Below are positions 35,166-44,015 of a stretch of 44,015 bases of DNA, one piece after another. Positions within the stretch are counted from its first letter, which is position 1. Each line of letters begins with the position of its first letter. Made by a program: the position numbers and the translations under genes. The DNA comes from Leptolyngbyaceae cyanobacterium RM1_1_2 (GTDB lineage: Bacteria; Cyanobacteriota; Cyanobacteriia; Phormidesmidales; Phormidesmidaceae): NCBI GenBank assembly GCA_012032345.1, contig JAAUQI010000040.1, positions 1-44,015 on the forward strand, in the 5' to 3' direction. Under the pieces are notes generated by a model. It made no database searches. It had not been told where the DNA came from and was given only the letters and a program-made list of their open reading frames with translations.

Positions 35166-37607
35166 ATGCCCTATCCGGTTCTTCCGCCCCATTCCGCCCC
35201 TGCCATTATCGATGTCGTAGCGGCCCAGACTGCCCAGCCGCTGCAGGAATCTCTTACTCTAATCTCAGTGGACTCAGCCAGAGCAATACAGCTAAGCAAC
35301 TCTGCGATCGCTCCCAATAGCGCGATCGCTCAGCTTACAGAACCTGCCACGCCGCTGGGAAACCTACTTGAGGAATCAGACTCATCCGATTCAGATCAGA
35401 CCACACCAGTCTTTGCACCACCGCCGCCAATACCCCTGCCTCAGGCAGCCCCTTCTTCTAATCGAACAGTCTGGAAAGATGGCGCAATCAATAGCCGTCC
35501 AGCGGCTGTGGTGGAGGTGGAGTCTGCGCCAGAAAACGCTGATTTAGAGGGCGGCAATGGCTTGGAAGGATGCCCGGACGTAGGAAACAGCAGTGATTTG
35601 AGCGGTGTTGACCTGAGTGGCAACGATTTAGAAGGATGCGCCGACCTAGAAAGAGGAGCTGACTTAGGACGTACTGACGTTACTCTAGCCGAATCTGCGG
35701 TAGAACTTCCGACCGAATCTCCAGATTTTCCAGTAGAATCTCCAGCCGAATCTTCAGATCTTCCCCAATCAGCAGCGCCCGATACGGTTCCCATTCGGAT
35801 TAGAGCTAATCAGCAAGACTACGAACAGCTACGCCAGATTGTTTCTGCTTATGGCAATGTCGTGCTGACCCTGCCTAATGCCGTATTAGATGCGGATCGT
35901 CTGTGGGTGAATCTACGCAACCGTATTACCGTTGCCGAAGGAGATGTGGCTCTGGTGCGTGGCGACCAGATTATTCGAGGTAGACGAGTAGAGTACAACC
36001 TTCTACAAGAGTCTGGAAGTGTCTTTGATGGGTCGGGTGTTTTATTTCTGCCCACAATTGACAGCGATCTTTCAGCCGCGTCGTCAAATGATGTTTTAGC
36101 TCAGTCCACCCTTCCTTTGAGTTCGAGGGCAACAGCCTATCAGCCCGTTGGTCAGGTAACAAATCCCAGCAACCTGGAATTTGGTACCGAAGGCGACAAC
36201 CAGATCTCAGCGGCTGCGCTACGGCGGCTGCGCTTTGAATCGGCACAGATAAATATTAACGCTGAGGGCTGGGAGGCTGAAGAAATTCGCGTAACCAACG
36301 ATCCGTTCTCGCCCCCAGAGCTAGAATTTCGGGCAAATTCAGCCCGAATTACGCGGATTTCAGAGTTTCAGGACGAGCTGATATTTGAAAGAGGGCGAGT
36401 AGTTTTCGATCAGGGCTTCTCGCTGCCGCTGCCGCGATCGCGCTTTATTCTCAATCGAGGTCAGGTTCAGGCAGATCAGCTCAGCTTGCTGCCTTCCACT
36501 ATTGGGATTGATAACCGCGATCGCGGCGGTATTTTTCTAGGCCGCAGCATTAACGTGATCAACTCCGGCACTACCAGGCTGCGGATTACGCCTGAGCTTT
36601 ATGTGGGTCGTTTCTTAGATAATGCAGCCATTGGTTCACCCGAGAACTTTGGCGTAGTCACTTCCCTATCGCGCCAGCTAGGGCCAAACACCAATCTCAG
36701 AGCCACCGCCAGCATTCCCGGTTTGGATCTGGAAAATATTGGCGATCGCCTGCGAGCCAGTACTCGCCTACAGCAGAATTTGGGGCGGCATACGCTGTCT
36801 TTAGAAGCTCTCTACCGCGATCGGTTATTCAACGGTTCTTTAGGCTTTCAAAATGTGCAGAGTTCAGTCGGTGCTGTTTTGACCTCTCCGGTTTATACGC
36901 TAGGAGATACAGGGATCAACCTCAGCTATCAGCTCGGTGGCCAGTATGTCACTGCCAATACTGACCTAGCGCGTTTCTTAGAGCCAGGTGACACTCGCAG
37001 CCTGATTAGCCTCGGTCGCTTTCAAGGCGGCGTCTTTCTCAGCAGAGGTTTTTTGCTCTGGCAGGGAGAAGGACTGCCTGCTACGCCTGATCAGGGCTTG
37101 CGCTATACGCCCACCCCCGTCGTGCCCTATGTGCAGTTATTTACAGGGCTGCGTGGCGTAGGCACCTACTATACTGATAGTTCTTTCCAGCAAACGCTTG
37201 CCGGAACCGTCGGCATTGACATGCAGTTCGGTCATTTCTCTCGGCCCTATCTAGACTACACCCGTATTAACTTAGCCTACTCGGAAGACCTGATCAGCGG
37301 CGATCAGTCTCCTTTCTTATTTGACCGAAATGTTGACCAACAGCAGATTTCAGCAGGTATTCTGCAACAGATTTACGGGCCGTTTCGAGCGGGTATTCAA
37401 ACCAGCTACAACTTAGATACTGGTGACCCCATTAATCTTGACTTTATTCTGGAATATAGCCGCCGCACCTACGGCCTAGTTTTACGCTTTAACTCTACTC
37501 AAAACAGCGGCTTTGTCGGTTTTCGCCTGAGTAATTTTGACTACACGGGCAATCCAGGGCCTTTAGAGGGCGGCTCCCGGCGCGTCGTGGGCGGTGTTGT
37601 TCAATAG
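35166..37607 (+). CDS. DUF3769 outer-membrane beta-barrel protein (LptD-like)
   Basis: An 813-aa protein. After about 200 residues of low complexity there is an OstA/LptA-like beta-jellyroll segment (ITVAEGDVALVRGDQIIRGRRVEYNL, a typical transport-protein motif) and then a long C-terminal beta-barrel with alternating hydrophobic strands ending in a Phe-rich strand (VGFRLSNFDYTG). In cyanobacteria such DUF3769 proteins are the presumed counterparts of LptD, which inserts lipopolysaccharide into the outer membrane. A classical signal peptide is not apparent at the ATG of 35166. Residues about 124-173 hold short pentapeptide-like repeats (DLSGVDLSGNDLEG). It is preceded by the psbI terminator, so it has its own promoter. 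Confidence 0.85.
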   Translation: MPYPVLPPHSAPAIIDVVAAQTAQPLQESLTLISVDSARAIQLSNSAIAPNSAIAQLTEPATPLGNLLEESDSSDSDQTTPVFAPPPPIPLPQAAPSSNRTVWKDGAINSRPAAVVEVESAPENADLEGGNGLEGCPDVGNSSDLSGVDLSGNDLEGCADLERGADLGRTDVTLAESAVELPTESPDFPVESPAESSDLPQSAAPDTVPIRIRANQQDYEQLRQIVSAYGNVVLTLPNAVLDADRLWVNLRNRITVAEGDVALVRGDQIIRGRRVEYNLLQESGSVFDGSGVLFLPTIDSDLSAASSNDVLAQSTLPLSSRATAYQPVGQVTNPSNLEFGTEGDNQISAAALRRLRFESAQININAEGWEAEEIRVTNDPFSPPELEFRANSARITRISEFQDELIFERGRVVFDQGFSLPLPRSRFILNRGQVQADQLSLLPSTIGIDNRDRGGIFLGRSINVINSGTTRLRITPELYVGRFLDNAAIGSPENFGVVTSLSRQLGPNTNLRATASIPGLDLENIGDRLRASTRLQQNLGRHTLSLEALYRDRLFNGSLGFQNVQSSVGAVLTSPVYTLGDTGINLSYQLGGQYVTANTDLARFLEPGDTRSLISLGRFQGGVFLSRGFLLWQGEGLPATPDQGLRYTPTPVVPYVQLFTGLRGVGTYYTDSSFQQTLAGTVGIDMQFGHFSRPYLDYTRINLAYSEDLISGDQSPFLFDRNVDQQQISAGILQQIYGPFRAGIQTSYNLDTGDPINLDFILEYSRRTYGLVLRFNSTQNSGFVGFRLSNFDYTGNPGPLEGGSRRVVGGVVQ

Positions 37608-37695
37608 CTTATTCTCAATTTCTAGCGTCTGAAGTGCGCCACCCCTCAGTTAGCCGCGCTACACTTCCAGGTAAGGCCCTACGCGAGTGCTAATC

Positions 37696-38280
37696 ATGTC
37701 GCTAACGGATGCTCACGCGGATCAGGCAGCTGCGCTTTTAGATCACTACAGCTTTGACCTCACAGGCTATTGCGCAGCTCAGTGGGTGCAGTTTTGGCAG
37801 CAGGCAGTTGCTACCGACTGGATTCACGCTGCTGTAATTGAGGCGCTCTATCAGGGGCGCTACAAAGCTATATCGGTTGAGCAGCTTTTGCGGGCCTGGC
37901 AGCGCCGACAGGAACCAATTCGCCATTTTAGTCATGAGTTTGAGCGCATGGTTTGTAGCCCGCTAGATGAGCGATTTGCCTATGGCTATCAGCAAATTGC
38001 CAATTGTCTAGAATCAAGCCCAAAATCTGCCTCACAGCAGGCCAGCGAGTCAGAACCGCAGCTGATCGATCTGACTGACAGTGAACCGCGATCGCCTGTA
38101 ACCGCCAGCCCTCACTCTTTTGATGCAGCCTGGCAGTCAAGATCAGCCTTTACAGATTCACTACAGGCTGTCGTCAGACTAGGCACCTCGCCGCCGCCGA
38201 TTGAGCAGTTTGTGCCGCTGGCCGAGGATTCTGATTTTTACACCAAACTGTGTGCGGTTGCCCATCAGTCTAGCCAGTAG
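37696..38280 (+). CDS. Conserved cyanobacterial hypothetical protein
   Basis: A 194-aa soluble protein. The first 95 residues are a conserved helical block (LLDHYSFDLTGYCAAQWV, VIEALYQGRYKAISVEQLL, RHFSHEFERMV) that I recall as a widespread cyanobacterial domain without known function. The second half is a Ser/Pro-rich linker ending in a short motif (PPIEQFVPLAEDSDFYTKLCA). ATG 37696 is chosen; an in-frame GTG at 37687 would add three residues. It follows the DUF3769 gene by 88 bp on the same strand and could be in the same operon. Confidence 0.75.
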   Translation: MSLTDAHADQAAALLDHYSFDLTGYCAAQWVQFWQQAVATDWIHAAVIEALYQGRYKAISVEQLLRAWQRRQEPIRHFSHEFERMVCSPLDERFAYGYQQIANCLESSPKSASQQASESEPQLIDLTDSEPRSPVTASPHSFDAAWQSRSAFTDSLQAVVRLGTSPPPIEQFVPLAEDSDFYTKLCAVAHQSSQ

Positions 38281-38352
38281 CCAATTTACTGTACTGAGCT
38301 GTCTTGTAGCCTGAATAACTTAACCCTAATGCGATCGGCTGCAATAGGGATG

Positions 38353-38910
38353 CTAGCCATTCAAGACTTTATCTAGATGTGCCTCTCGGCTAGCCTCTTG
38401 CTGAATTTCACCTATTTCGTCTTTACTCTTACCCACATTCTCTAGAATGTCTTTTACCGCAATTGGAATGGCTGAACCCTGAGGATCTTGCCATTCTGGC
38501 AGGTCATGAGTCCATTCAGCGACATCAAAAGGATCGAGATGGCCAAAATCTTGATAAACCTGCTGCAGAATTTCCTCTTCTTCTTCACAGAGATCTGCGT
38601 TTCCTGGGTCGCTTAAAAGGGAAACCAACTTTTCACTGGGAGGAGAAATGAACTTAGACCAGAGGGGCAAGGCGCTACCAGTCGGCGTCCCTTTGATTAG
38701 ATCGTAAACACCGCTGAGGACAGGGCCGTAATCCATAGAGACATATCGATCGCCCGTAATCGGCTGCTCCATGCGCTCTAGGGCGATGCGGTCAGCGATA
38801 TAGAGCATCTTGAGTAAGCCTAAATATCTCATTGGCTTATCGTGTGCTTTTAAAAGCATCGCTGCAGCTTCAACAGCTTTTTCTGGATGAAAGCAAAATT
38901 GAATTGGCAT
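38353..38910 (-). CDS. Panacea (SocA/DUF4065)-domain protein, orphan antitoxin-like
   Basis: A 185-aa protein whose first 75 residues match the Panacea/SocA-like pattern: RYLGLLKMLYIADRIALERM, then ITGDRYVSMDYGPVLSGVYDLIKG. Such proteins neutralise diverse toxins in toxin-antitoxin pairs or act as adaptors for proteolysis. An acidic stretch (CEEEEEI) and a C-terminal basic helix follow. No toxin-sized gene lies beside it: 72 bp downstream is the convergent hypothetical gene, and 178 bp upstream is noncoding. So it may be a solitary antitoxin, an adaptor, or paired with a distant toxin. Confidence 0.8.
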   Translation of the reverse strand: MPIQFCFHPEKAVEAAAMLLKAHDKPMRYLGLLKMLYIADRIALERMEQPITGDRYVSMDYGPVLSGVYDLIKGTPTGSALPLWSKFISPPSEKLVSLLSDPGNADLCEEEEEILQQVYQDFGHLDPFDVAEWTHDLPEWQDPQGSAIPIAVKDILENVGKSKDEIGEIQQEASREAHLDKVLNG

Positions 38911-39088
38911 GATTATTCTACAGAAGTGCTTTCACGCTAATACATTCTTATCTTAGCCCTCAGGCTCTGTAGCTATCCTGTTTCGATTGTGAAAAGACTT
39001 TTTTGCAGGAAAAGCCTTTTACAACGCCTTATTCCCGCAAATGATTTAGCACTGCATTTCAGGTGCGGGCAGTTGTTTTGAGTTCTTG

Positions 39089-39622
39089 TCAGTTTTTCTC
39101 GGGGGGACTGGTGACGCCACGACGGATTTCGGAGCAAAAAGACGCTACGCTAAAGCCGTCGGCGGTTTCTATCAGGCTTGTACGCATTCGCAGGTTGGGG
39201 TTGGCAAACCAGAGTCGTTCCTCAAGTTTGAGAGACGGATCGGCAGTCACAATGGTTAGTACGTCGTCAGCTAGGGTGTAGCGTCCGGCCACCGGAGCTT
39301 TAAAGTCATTAGCCTGCTGTCTGAGCAATTGACCGCTGTCTGCCTGATCTGGCTTTAGCAAGACTAGAAATGTTGTGCCCAGCTGATGTTTGGTTTTGTC
39401 AGTAAGCTGACTGTCTTGGGTGACGCGCATTCCCAACAGTGCCTGTTGCGGGTCGGCAGAGAGTTGGGCGCAAAGCTGAGTCACTTCCGGGTCTTTGGCG
39501 CTAACTCGCTCCATCTTTAGGTCTGATTGCCCAGACTGAGACGTTTGCGTGGAGACATAGTGCGTGGTTCGCTGTGAAAACCAGCTACCTTCTAGCTTTT
39601 CAAAAAAGTTCACAATCTCCAT
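39089..39622 (-). CDS. cpcS: Phycobiliprotein lyase, CpcS/CpeS family
   Basis: S-type lyase that attaches phycocyanobilin (or another bilin) to a conserved cysteine of phycobiliproteins. At 177 aa it forms a lipocalin-like barrel. Family signatures are WFSQRTTHY near the start, KAPVAGRYTLADD in the middle, ERLWFANPNLRMRTS, and FCSEIRRG near the end. It is about 15-20 residues shorter than the longest CpcS proteins, so whether it is CpcS, CpcT-like CpcU or CpeS cannot be settled from sequence alone. It is divergent from hemE, so two tetrapyrrole genes share one intergenic region. Confidence 0.88.
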   Translation of the reverse strand: MEIVNFFEKLEGSWFSQRTTHYVSTQTSQSGQSDLKMERVSAKDPEVTQLCAQLSADPQQALLGMRVTQDSQLTDKTKHQLGTTFLVLLKPDQADSGQLLRQQANDFKAPVAGRYTLADDVLTIVTADPSLKLEERLWFANPNLRMRTSLIETADGFSVASFCSEIRRGVTSPPEKN

Positions 39623-39799
39623 GACAGACGTGTGGCTGATGACGATAGGGCTTATGTTTCCTCATTCTAAGCCTATTGCGGAACCCTGGAGGTGATCTGT
39701 CAGTGCGCTAAACTTAGGTATTTATTGAAAGTCAAGAATCACACAGTGTTAAGCTAACGAATGCGCTTAAAAAGTTCGCTTAGTTTCGGTGGCGTTGCA

Positions 39800-40864
39800 A
39801 TGACAGGCTTAGATCAGGTTCCTTATTTGCTTAGGGCCGTGCGGGGAGAAAAGCTATCGCGCCCGCCGGTGTGGATGATGCGGCAGGCAGGCCGCTATAT
39901 GAAAATTTACCGTGATTTACGAGATAGGTATCCTTCGTTTAGAGAGCGCTCTGAAAATCCAGAGCTGGCAATTGAGATTTCCCTGCAGCCGTGGCGGGCT
40001 TTTCGGCCTGATGGGGTCATTATGTTTTCAGACATTTTGACGCCGCTGCCAGCAATGGGAATTCCCTTTGATATTGTCGAGAGCCAAGGGCCAATAATCC
40101 TGCCGCCCATCCGCAGCCAGGAGCAAATTGATCAGGTACATGGCCTAGATCCAGAAGCTGCTTTGCCTTTTATCCGCACTATCTTACAAACGCTGCGACA
40201 GGAAGTGGGTAACCAAGCGGCAGTGCTGGGATTTGTGGGATCTCCCTGGACGCTGGCGGCCTACGCGATTGAGGGCAAAAGCTCCAAGAACTACGCCATC
40301 ATCAAGGGTATGGCTTTTTCTGAGCCGGAGATGCTGCATCAGCTACTGAGCAAAATTGCTGACAATATTGCTATTTATGTACGCTATCAGATTGACTGCG
40401 GCGCTCAGATGGTGCAGCTGTTTGACTCTTGGGCAGGCCAGCTTAGCCCTGAAGACTATAAGACCTTTGCCTTGCCCTATCAGCAGCAGATCGTGCGCCA
40501 GGTTAAAGCTACCCATCCAGATACGCCACTGGTGCTCTATATCAGCGGTAGTGCCGGGGTGTTAGAACTGATGGCTGAGTCCGGCGTAGATATCATCAGC
40601 ATCGATTGGACGGTAGATATGGCCGATGCTAGACGACGCTTGGGGCCAGATATGGTGGTGCAGGGCAATGTTGATCCCGGTGTGCTGTTCGGGTCTAAAG
40701 CCTTCATCCGCGATCGCATTTTTGACACCATTCGTAAAGCAGGCGATCGCGGTCACATTCTCAACCTGGGTCACGGTATCTTACCGGGGACACCCGAAGA
40801 AAACGCGGCCTACTTCTTTGAAACCGCCAAGCAGGTTGATCAGCTGATGGCGGCATCTGTGTAG
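39800..40864 (+). CDS. hemE: Uroporphyrinogen decarboxylase
   Basis: Removes four carboxyl groups from uroporphyrinogen III to make coproporphyrinogen III, the branch step to haem and chlorophyll. The signature [13 protein letters not shown] has the substrate-binding arginine, the catalytic Asp is in [13 protein letters not shown], and [15 protein letters not shown] and a C-terminal [14 protein letters not shown] complete the fold. ATG 39800 gives 354 aa, the standard length, and starts at the conserved [15 protein letters not shown]. An ATG at 39761 would add 13 residues. It is transcribed away from cpcS and followed 144 bp later by an SDR gene. Confidence 0.95.
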   Translation: MTGLDQVPYLLRAVRGEKLSRPPVWMMRQAGRYMKIYRDLRDRYPSFRERSENPELAIEISLQPWRAFRPDGVIMFSDILTPLPAMGIPFDIVESQGPIILPPIRSQEQIDQVHGLDPEAALPFIRTILQTLRQEVGNQAAVLGFVGSPWTLAAYAIEGKSSKNYAIIKGMAFSEPEMLHQLLSKIADNIAIYVRYQIDCGAQMVQLFDSWAGQLSPEDYKTFALPYQQQIVRQVKATHPDTPLVLYISGSAGVLELMAESGVDIISIDWTVDMADARRRLGPDMVVQGNVDPGVLFGSKAFIRDRIFDTIRKAGDRGHILNLGHGILPGTPEENAAYFFETAKQVDQLMAASV

Positions 40865-40893
40865 CAGGGTGCTGTCCTAAAAAAGCAGGTACT

Positions 40894-40924
40894 GCTAGCT
40901 GTCCTACAAGCACCAGCAGCTAGC
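40894..40924 (+). terminator. hemE: 3' hairpin after hemE
   Basis: GCTAGCTG (40894-40901) and CAGCTAGC (40917-40924) form an 8-bp perfect stem with a 15-nt loop, starting 30 bases after the hemE stop. A nearby GCTGTCCTA is directly repeated. No T-run follows, so terminator strength is uncertain. Confidence 0.35.
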
Positions 40925-41008
40925 TGAGTTTGGGGTAAGCTGGTCGTTAGCTTAAGTGTGCCTGAGCCTGTTTGAGCTAGCGACTGCCTTTGTAACTGTA
41001 GCGTTCTC

Positions 41009-42013
41009 GTGCCAATCGATTCTCCGTCCCTCGTTCAGTCTGAGTTGCCGGTAGCCTCACTGCCGCGATCGCCCAAGCGCATCCTGATTACTGGCGCTAG
41101 CGGCTGCATTGGTCATTACATCGTAGAAGCGCTAATGCAAAAGACGCCCCATGAGCTGTTTCTGCTGCTGCGCAACCCCTCTAAACTTCTGCTCAAGCTC
41201 GAAAACTATCCGCAGGTGCAGGTTTTAGAGGGCGATCTGAGAGACATCGATCGCTTTTCGGATTTGCTCAGCACGGTAGATGTGGCGATCTTAACGGCGG
41301 CTGCCTGGGGCGATCCTCAAGTTACCTACGAGGTCAACGTTACGCAGACGCTGCGGCTAATGGAGCTGCTAGATCCCGATCGCTGTCAGCAGGTAATTTA
41401 TTTTTCAACCGCTAGCATTTTAGATAAAGACAATCAGCCGCTGAAAGCAGCGCATGAGATTGGCACAGACTATATTCGCAGCAAGTATATTTGTCATGAA
41501 AAGCTAAGGGAGCTGGCGATCGCGCCAAAAATCACAACCGTCTTTCCCACGCTGGTCTTTGGCGGCGACAAAGATAAGCCAGCTTCTCACATTTCTGGTG
41601 GACTAGGAGAAATTGCCCAGTGGATGAAGCTAATTCGTTTCTTTAAAGCGGAGGGTAGTTTCCACTTCATTCACGCGGCAGATATTGCCAGAGTTGTTGG
41701 CTATCTAGTAGATCATCCGCCTCTAGCCGAGCAGCCCCGAGAGTGGGTACTTGGAAATTCGGCAATGACAGCCGACCAGGCGATTGAGGAAATTTGTCAA
41801 TATCTAAATCAGCACGTTTGCCTGCGGCTACCGCTGTCTTTGGGCCTTGCCAATGTTCTAATCTCTGTCTTTCACATTCGCATGGCAGAGTGGGATCGCT
41901 TTTGCCTGCGCTATCGCCATTTTGTCTATCAAAACCCCATCAGTCCTCCAGTATTAGGTTTAGAGAGCTATTGCCCGACAGTGACAGATTTGCTAGAAAT
42001 TAGCGGGATCTAG
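41009..42013 (+). CDS. NAD(P)-dependent epimerase/dehydratase (extended SDR)
   Basis: A 334-aa extended short-chain dehydrogenase. The Rossmann motif is TGASGCIGHYIVEAL (about residues 29-43), the catalytic Tyr-x3-Lys is in DYIRSKYICHEKL with an upstream Ser in YFSTASI, and the C-terminal half has the PTLVFGG and HFIHAADIA patterns of nucleoside-sugar epimerases. The start is GTG 41009. The substrate is unknown; it may act on a sugar nucleotide or, given its place after hemE, on an isoprenoid or pigment intermediate (inference only). It is followed 101 bp later by ruvB. Confidence 0.85.
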   Translation: MPIDSPSLVQSELPVASLPRSPKRILITGASGCIGHYIVEALMQKTPHELFLLLRNPSKLLLKLENYPQVQVLEGDLRDIDRFSDLLSTVDVAILTAAAWGDPQVTYEVNVTQTLRLMELLDPDRCQQVIYFSTASILDKDNQPLKAAHEIGTDYIRSKYICHEKLRELAIAPKITTVFPTLVFGGDKDKPASHISGGLGEIAQWMKLIRFFKAEGSFHFIHAADIARVVGYLVDHPPLAEQPREWVLGNSAMTADQAIEEICQYLNQHVCLRLPLSLGLANVLISVFHIRMAEWDRFCLRYRHFVYQNPISPPVLGLESYCPTVTDLLEISGI

Positions 42014-42114
42014 CATTTTGTTAAGAATTTTTTGTGACTTGGGTTGCAAGATGCCTAGCTTATGAGTACATTTGCCCTATACCCGTTTTTTGCAGAAGAG
42101 GCTGCCTTAAGCCT

Positions 42115-43263
42115 ATGGCGATTATTTCTTCCAAGCAGCCAGATCCTGATTCATCTCAGGCAGATTCTCAAACATCGCGTCAGCCTAAAGATGAGGTATT
42201 GGCAAAATTGCGATCGCCCCAGCCCGACTCATCCCGGCTGTCTGGAGAGCGCACAGCCGCAGAAACCCATCGCCAGGAAGAGAGCCTCAGGCCGCAAACC
42301 CTAGCCGACTACATCGGGCAAAAAGCGCTCAAGGAAGTGTTGAATATTGCCATCCAAGCGGCTCAGTCAAGACAGGAGCCACTCGATCACCTGCTGCTCT
42401 ATGGGCCACCCGGACTGGGCAAAACCACAATGGCGCTGATTTTGGCCCAAGAGATGGGCGTAAGCTGCAAAATTACTACGGCTCCGGCCCTAGAGCGACC
42501 GCGAGATATTGTCGGTTTGCTGATAAATCTGCAGCCGGGTGATGTGCTATTCATTGACGAAATCCACCGCCTGCCGCGCGTAACCGAAGAAATTTTGTAT
42601 CCGGCGATGGAAGATGCCCGGCTGGATATCACCATTGGTAAAGGGCAGAGCGCCCGGACTCGTAGCATTCCGCTACAGCCTTTTACGCTGGTGGGGGCGA
42701 CGACGCGGGTGGGGGCACTGACGTCGCCTCTGCGCGATCGCTTTGGCCTAGTGCAGCGCCTGCGGTTTTACGAGATTGACGAACTCACCGAAATTGTCCT
42801 GCGGACTGCCAAGGTGCTCAAGACTGAGGTAATCGAGTGCGGGGCCGCAGAAATTGCCCGGCGATCGCGGGGAACACCTCGAATTGCCAACCGCCTGCTA
42901 AAGCGGGTGCGAGACTATGTACAGGTCAAAGCCTCTGGCGCAATAACAGAAAGCATCGCGGCAGAAGCTCTACAGCTTTTTAATGTAGATCTGCGGGGCC
43001 TCGACTGGACAGATCGCCGCCTGCTCAGCGTGATGATCGAAAACTTTAGCGGTGGCCCGGTAGGGCTAGACACGATAGCTGCTGCCACGGGTGAAGACGC
43101 CCAAACTATCGAAGAAGTCTATGAGCCATACCTAATGCAGATTGGCTATCTCCAGCGCACCCCACGGGGTCGAGTTGTCACCCCTGCTGCTTGTCAGCAT
43201 TTGGGCTATGACGTCCAGGCAGGCAGCTTACCCCTGGTTGAGCAGCAGATGACGTTAATGTGA
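42115..43263 (+). CDS. ruvB: Holliday junction branch migration ATPase RuvB
   Basis: Hexameric AAA+ motor that drives branch migration of Holliday junctions with RuvA. Walker A is [13 protein letters not shown], Walker B is VLFIDEIHR, sensor 1 is LVGATTRVG, sensor 2 is [19 protein letters not shown], and the winged-helix C-terminus ([23 protein letters not shown]) is present. ATG 42115 gives 382 aa, which includes a longer polar N-terminal tail (about 45 residues) than in E. coli. An in-frame upstream ATG at 42034 would add 27 unrelated residues. It follows the SDR gene on the same strand. Confidence 0.95.
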   Translation: MAIISSKQPDPDSSQADSQTSRQPKDEVLAKLRSPQPDSSRLSGERTAAETHRQEESLRPQTLADYIGQKALKEVLNIAIQAAQSRQEPLDHLLLYGPPGLGKTTMALILAQEMGVSCKITTAPALERPRDIVGLLINLQPGDVLFIDEIHRLPRVTEEILYPAMEDARLDITIGKGQSARTRSIPLQPFTLVGATTRVGALTSPLRDRFGLVQRLRFYEIDELTEIVLRTAKVLKTEVIECGAAEIARRSRGTPRIANRLLKRVRDYVQVKASGAITESIAAEALQLFNVDLRGLDWTDRRLLSVMIENFSGGPVGLDTIAAATGEDAQTIEEVYEPYLMQIGYLQRTPRGRVVTPAACQHLGYDVQAGSLPLVEQQMTLM

Positions 43264-43501
43264 TCTGAACTCAACCTAGTTGCCAAAACTCGATCGAGAG
43301 CTTGCAAGCCTTTAGTCGAACGTTGCGAACAAATTGCCCGTTAGAGTGGAGCCATGACAGCTCAAAAGGAGGTTATTCTAAACACACTTTACAGCTACTT
43401 TGAGATCAACCCAGCACCCAGCAGTATCTAGAAGTACAAACAAACTCACAAGACTCAGAGTCTACTGTTGAACCTACAAAAGACCTCTGAGTTAACCTGA
43501 T

Positions 43502-43891
43502 CTAAGCTTCTATAGATACTTTCTCAGGCTCTACTTCAGACTCACTCTCATCATTACGAACACGATCTAGATCAATATCTAGTACCGTCATTTTTAATCC
43601 TGCTCTAGGCTGTCCATCACTGTTAGACACGTAAGGACTTGGTTCAACACTGCCAGTACAAATAATTAGGGAGCCTTTCTTCAAGTAAGGCAGCGCTCGC
43701 CAAGCAGATGACTTTTGCCAGATGTTCAGTGAAACAGTGAACGAACTCTCGCGATCGCGTACGCCCCGAGCATAGAGTGTGGCGTTTGCAACCTGGGCCT
43801 GTTCTCCACTGCGAAGTTCAACTGATTTTAGCTGAACGTCTGCCGCTAAATTACCGCTCACTATCCACTTATTAAGTCCTGCACTAGACAC
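43502..43891 (-). CDS. Single-stranded DNA-binding-like OB-fold protein
   Basis: A 129-aa protein with the OB-fold pattern of SSB: NKWIVSGNLAADVQLK, an exposed strand-loop region with ESSFTVSLNIWQKSSAW, and YLKKGSLIICTGSVEPSPYV. The tail is acidic (ESESEVEPEKVSIEA) but lacks the DDDIPF-like tip that the main SSB uses to bind partners. So it is a second, specialised SSB-like protein rather than the housekeeping one. The start is GTG at 43891 with GGAG 8 nt upstream. The 238 bp between it and ruvB (convergent) hold no clear gene. A 25-bp hairpin lies upstream of it. Confidence 0.75.
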   Translation of the reverse strand: MSSAGLNKWIVSGNLAADVQLKSVELRSGEQAQVANATLYARGVRDRESSFTVSLNIWQKSSAWRALPYLKKGSLIICTGSVEPSPYVSNSDGQPRAGLKMTVLDIDLDRVRNDESESEVEPEKVSIEA

Positions 43892-43955
43892 GGTAGTACT
43901 CCCTTTAATTCAAATTGTTACCAATCTCAGACTACCCAGTAAATGAAGAGTAGTA

Positions 43956-44010
43956 ACCCATAATCAAAAAGCGCTCAACTGTTTTAGTTGAGCGCTTTTT
44001 GATTATGGGT
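43956..44010. terminator. 25-bp perfect inverted repeat with 5-nt loop
   Basis: Arms 43956-43980 and 43986-44010 are exact reverse complements, with loop GTTTT. The core GCGCTCAACT .. AGTTGAGCGC is flanked by A5 and T5, which gives a symmetric, bidirectional intrinsic terminator. It extends further outward by ACCCATAATC on each side, which a terminator does not need. It lies 64 bp upstream of the SSB-like gene. Confidence 0.75.
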
Positions 44011-44015
44011 AGACC

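Noticed and set aside
38911-39088. Possible small toxin gene upstream of the Panacea gene
   Set aside because: Both strands were read and no frame of useful length with a start was found.
42034-42114. 27-residue N-terminal extension of RuvB
   Set aside because: The added residues are Cys-rich and unlike RuvB, and the ATG at 42115 begins the usual polar N-terminus.
43353-43430. 25-codon reading frame starting ATGACAGCTCAAAAGG
   Set aside because: It is too short and unlike any small protein I know; the AAAGGAGG in it could be a ribosome site, but no frame follows that is credible.

Overview
The window is cyanobacterial chromosome. The HIP1 octamer GCGATCGC and its GATCGC core recur throughout, inside genes and between them. 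Several genes are photosynthesis-specific: ndhB, psbI, ycf66 and a CpcS/CpeS-type phycobiliprotein lyase. The organism is therefore a phycobilisome-bearing cyanobacterium. The gene mix (EACC1/GUN4 conflict genes, a cyanate operon, runs of glycosyltransferases) would suit a Leptolyngbya-like filamentous lineage, but genus cannot be fixed from this sequence.

Layout. 1-9.6 kb: an MFS-HEAT-repeat membrane protein and a cNMP-binding protein, convergent with cobyrinate a,c-diamide synthase and ndhB, then topA divergent from ndhB. 9.6-15.6 kb: a small exported protein, RtcB RNA ligase, Ycf66 and ileS. 15.8-19.4 kb: three consecutive family-4-type glycosyltransferases, probably one polysaccharide operon. 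19.5-24.0 kb: a cyanate operon on the minus strand (substrate-binding protein, permease, ATPase, cyanase, then an NTF2-like DUF1348 gene), followed by a divergent response regulator/histidine kinase pair (24.1-26.5 kb). 26.5-29.3 kb: an accessory island with an EACC1 protein next to a GUN4-domain protein, a small conserved hypothetical, a type I restriction HsdR-like remnant and an ArsN2-type acetyltransferase. 29.4-44 kb: infC with an AUU start, a GH38 alpha-mannosidase, a hypothetical protein, psbI (38 aa), a DUF3769 outer-membrane protein, a hypothetical protein, an orphan Panacea-type antitoxin, cpcS-like lyase divergent from hemE, an SDR epimerase, ruvB and a short SSB-like protein. A 25-bp perfect inverted repeat closes the window.

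The main technical observation is that six genes (MFS-HEAT, cobB, two glycosyltransferases, GUN4 protein, arsN2) are each broken in the same way. The reading frame slips by -1 and adding a single base, usually in a short homopolymer, restores a full-length family member. This looks more like an indel-prone assembly than real gene decay, so 'pseudogene' below means 'frameshifted as given'.

The main biological candidates are the EACC1 + FGE-like/GUN4 pair (an effector-associated conflict system) and a cyanate-type substrate-binding protein that carries about 138 residues, with a Cys/His cluster, in front of its Tat-lipoprotein signal. No rRNA, tRNA, CRISPR array or transposase was recognised.
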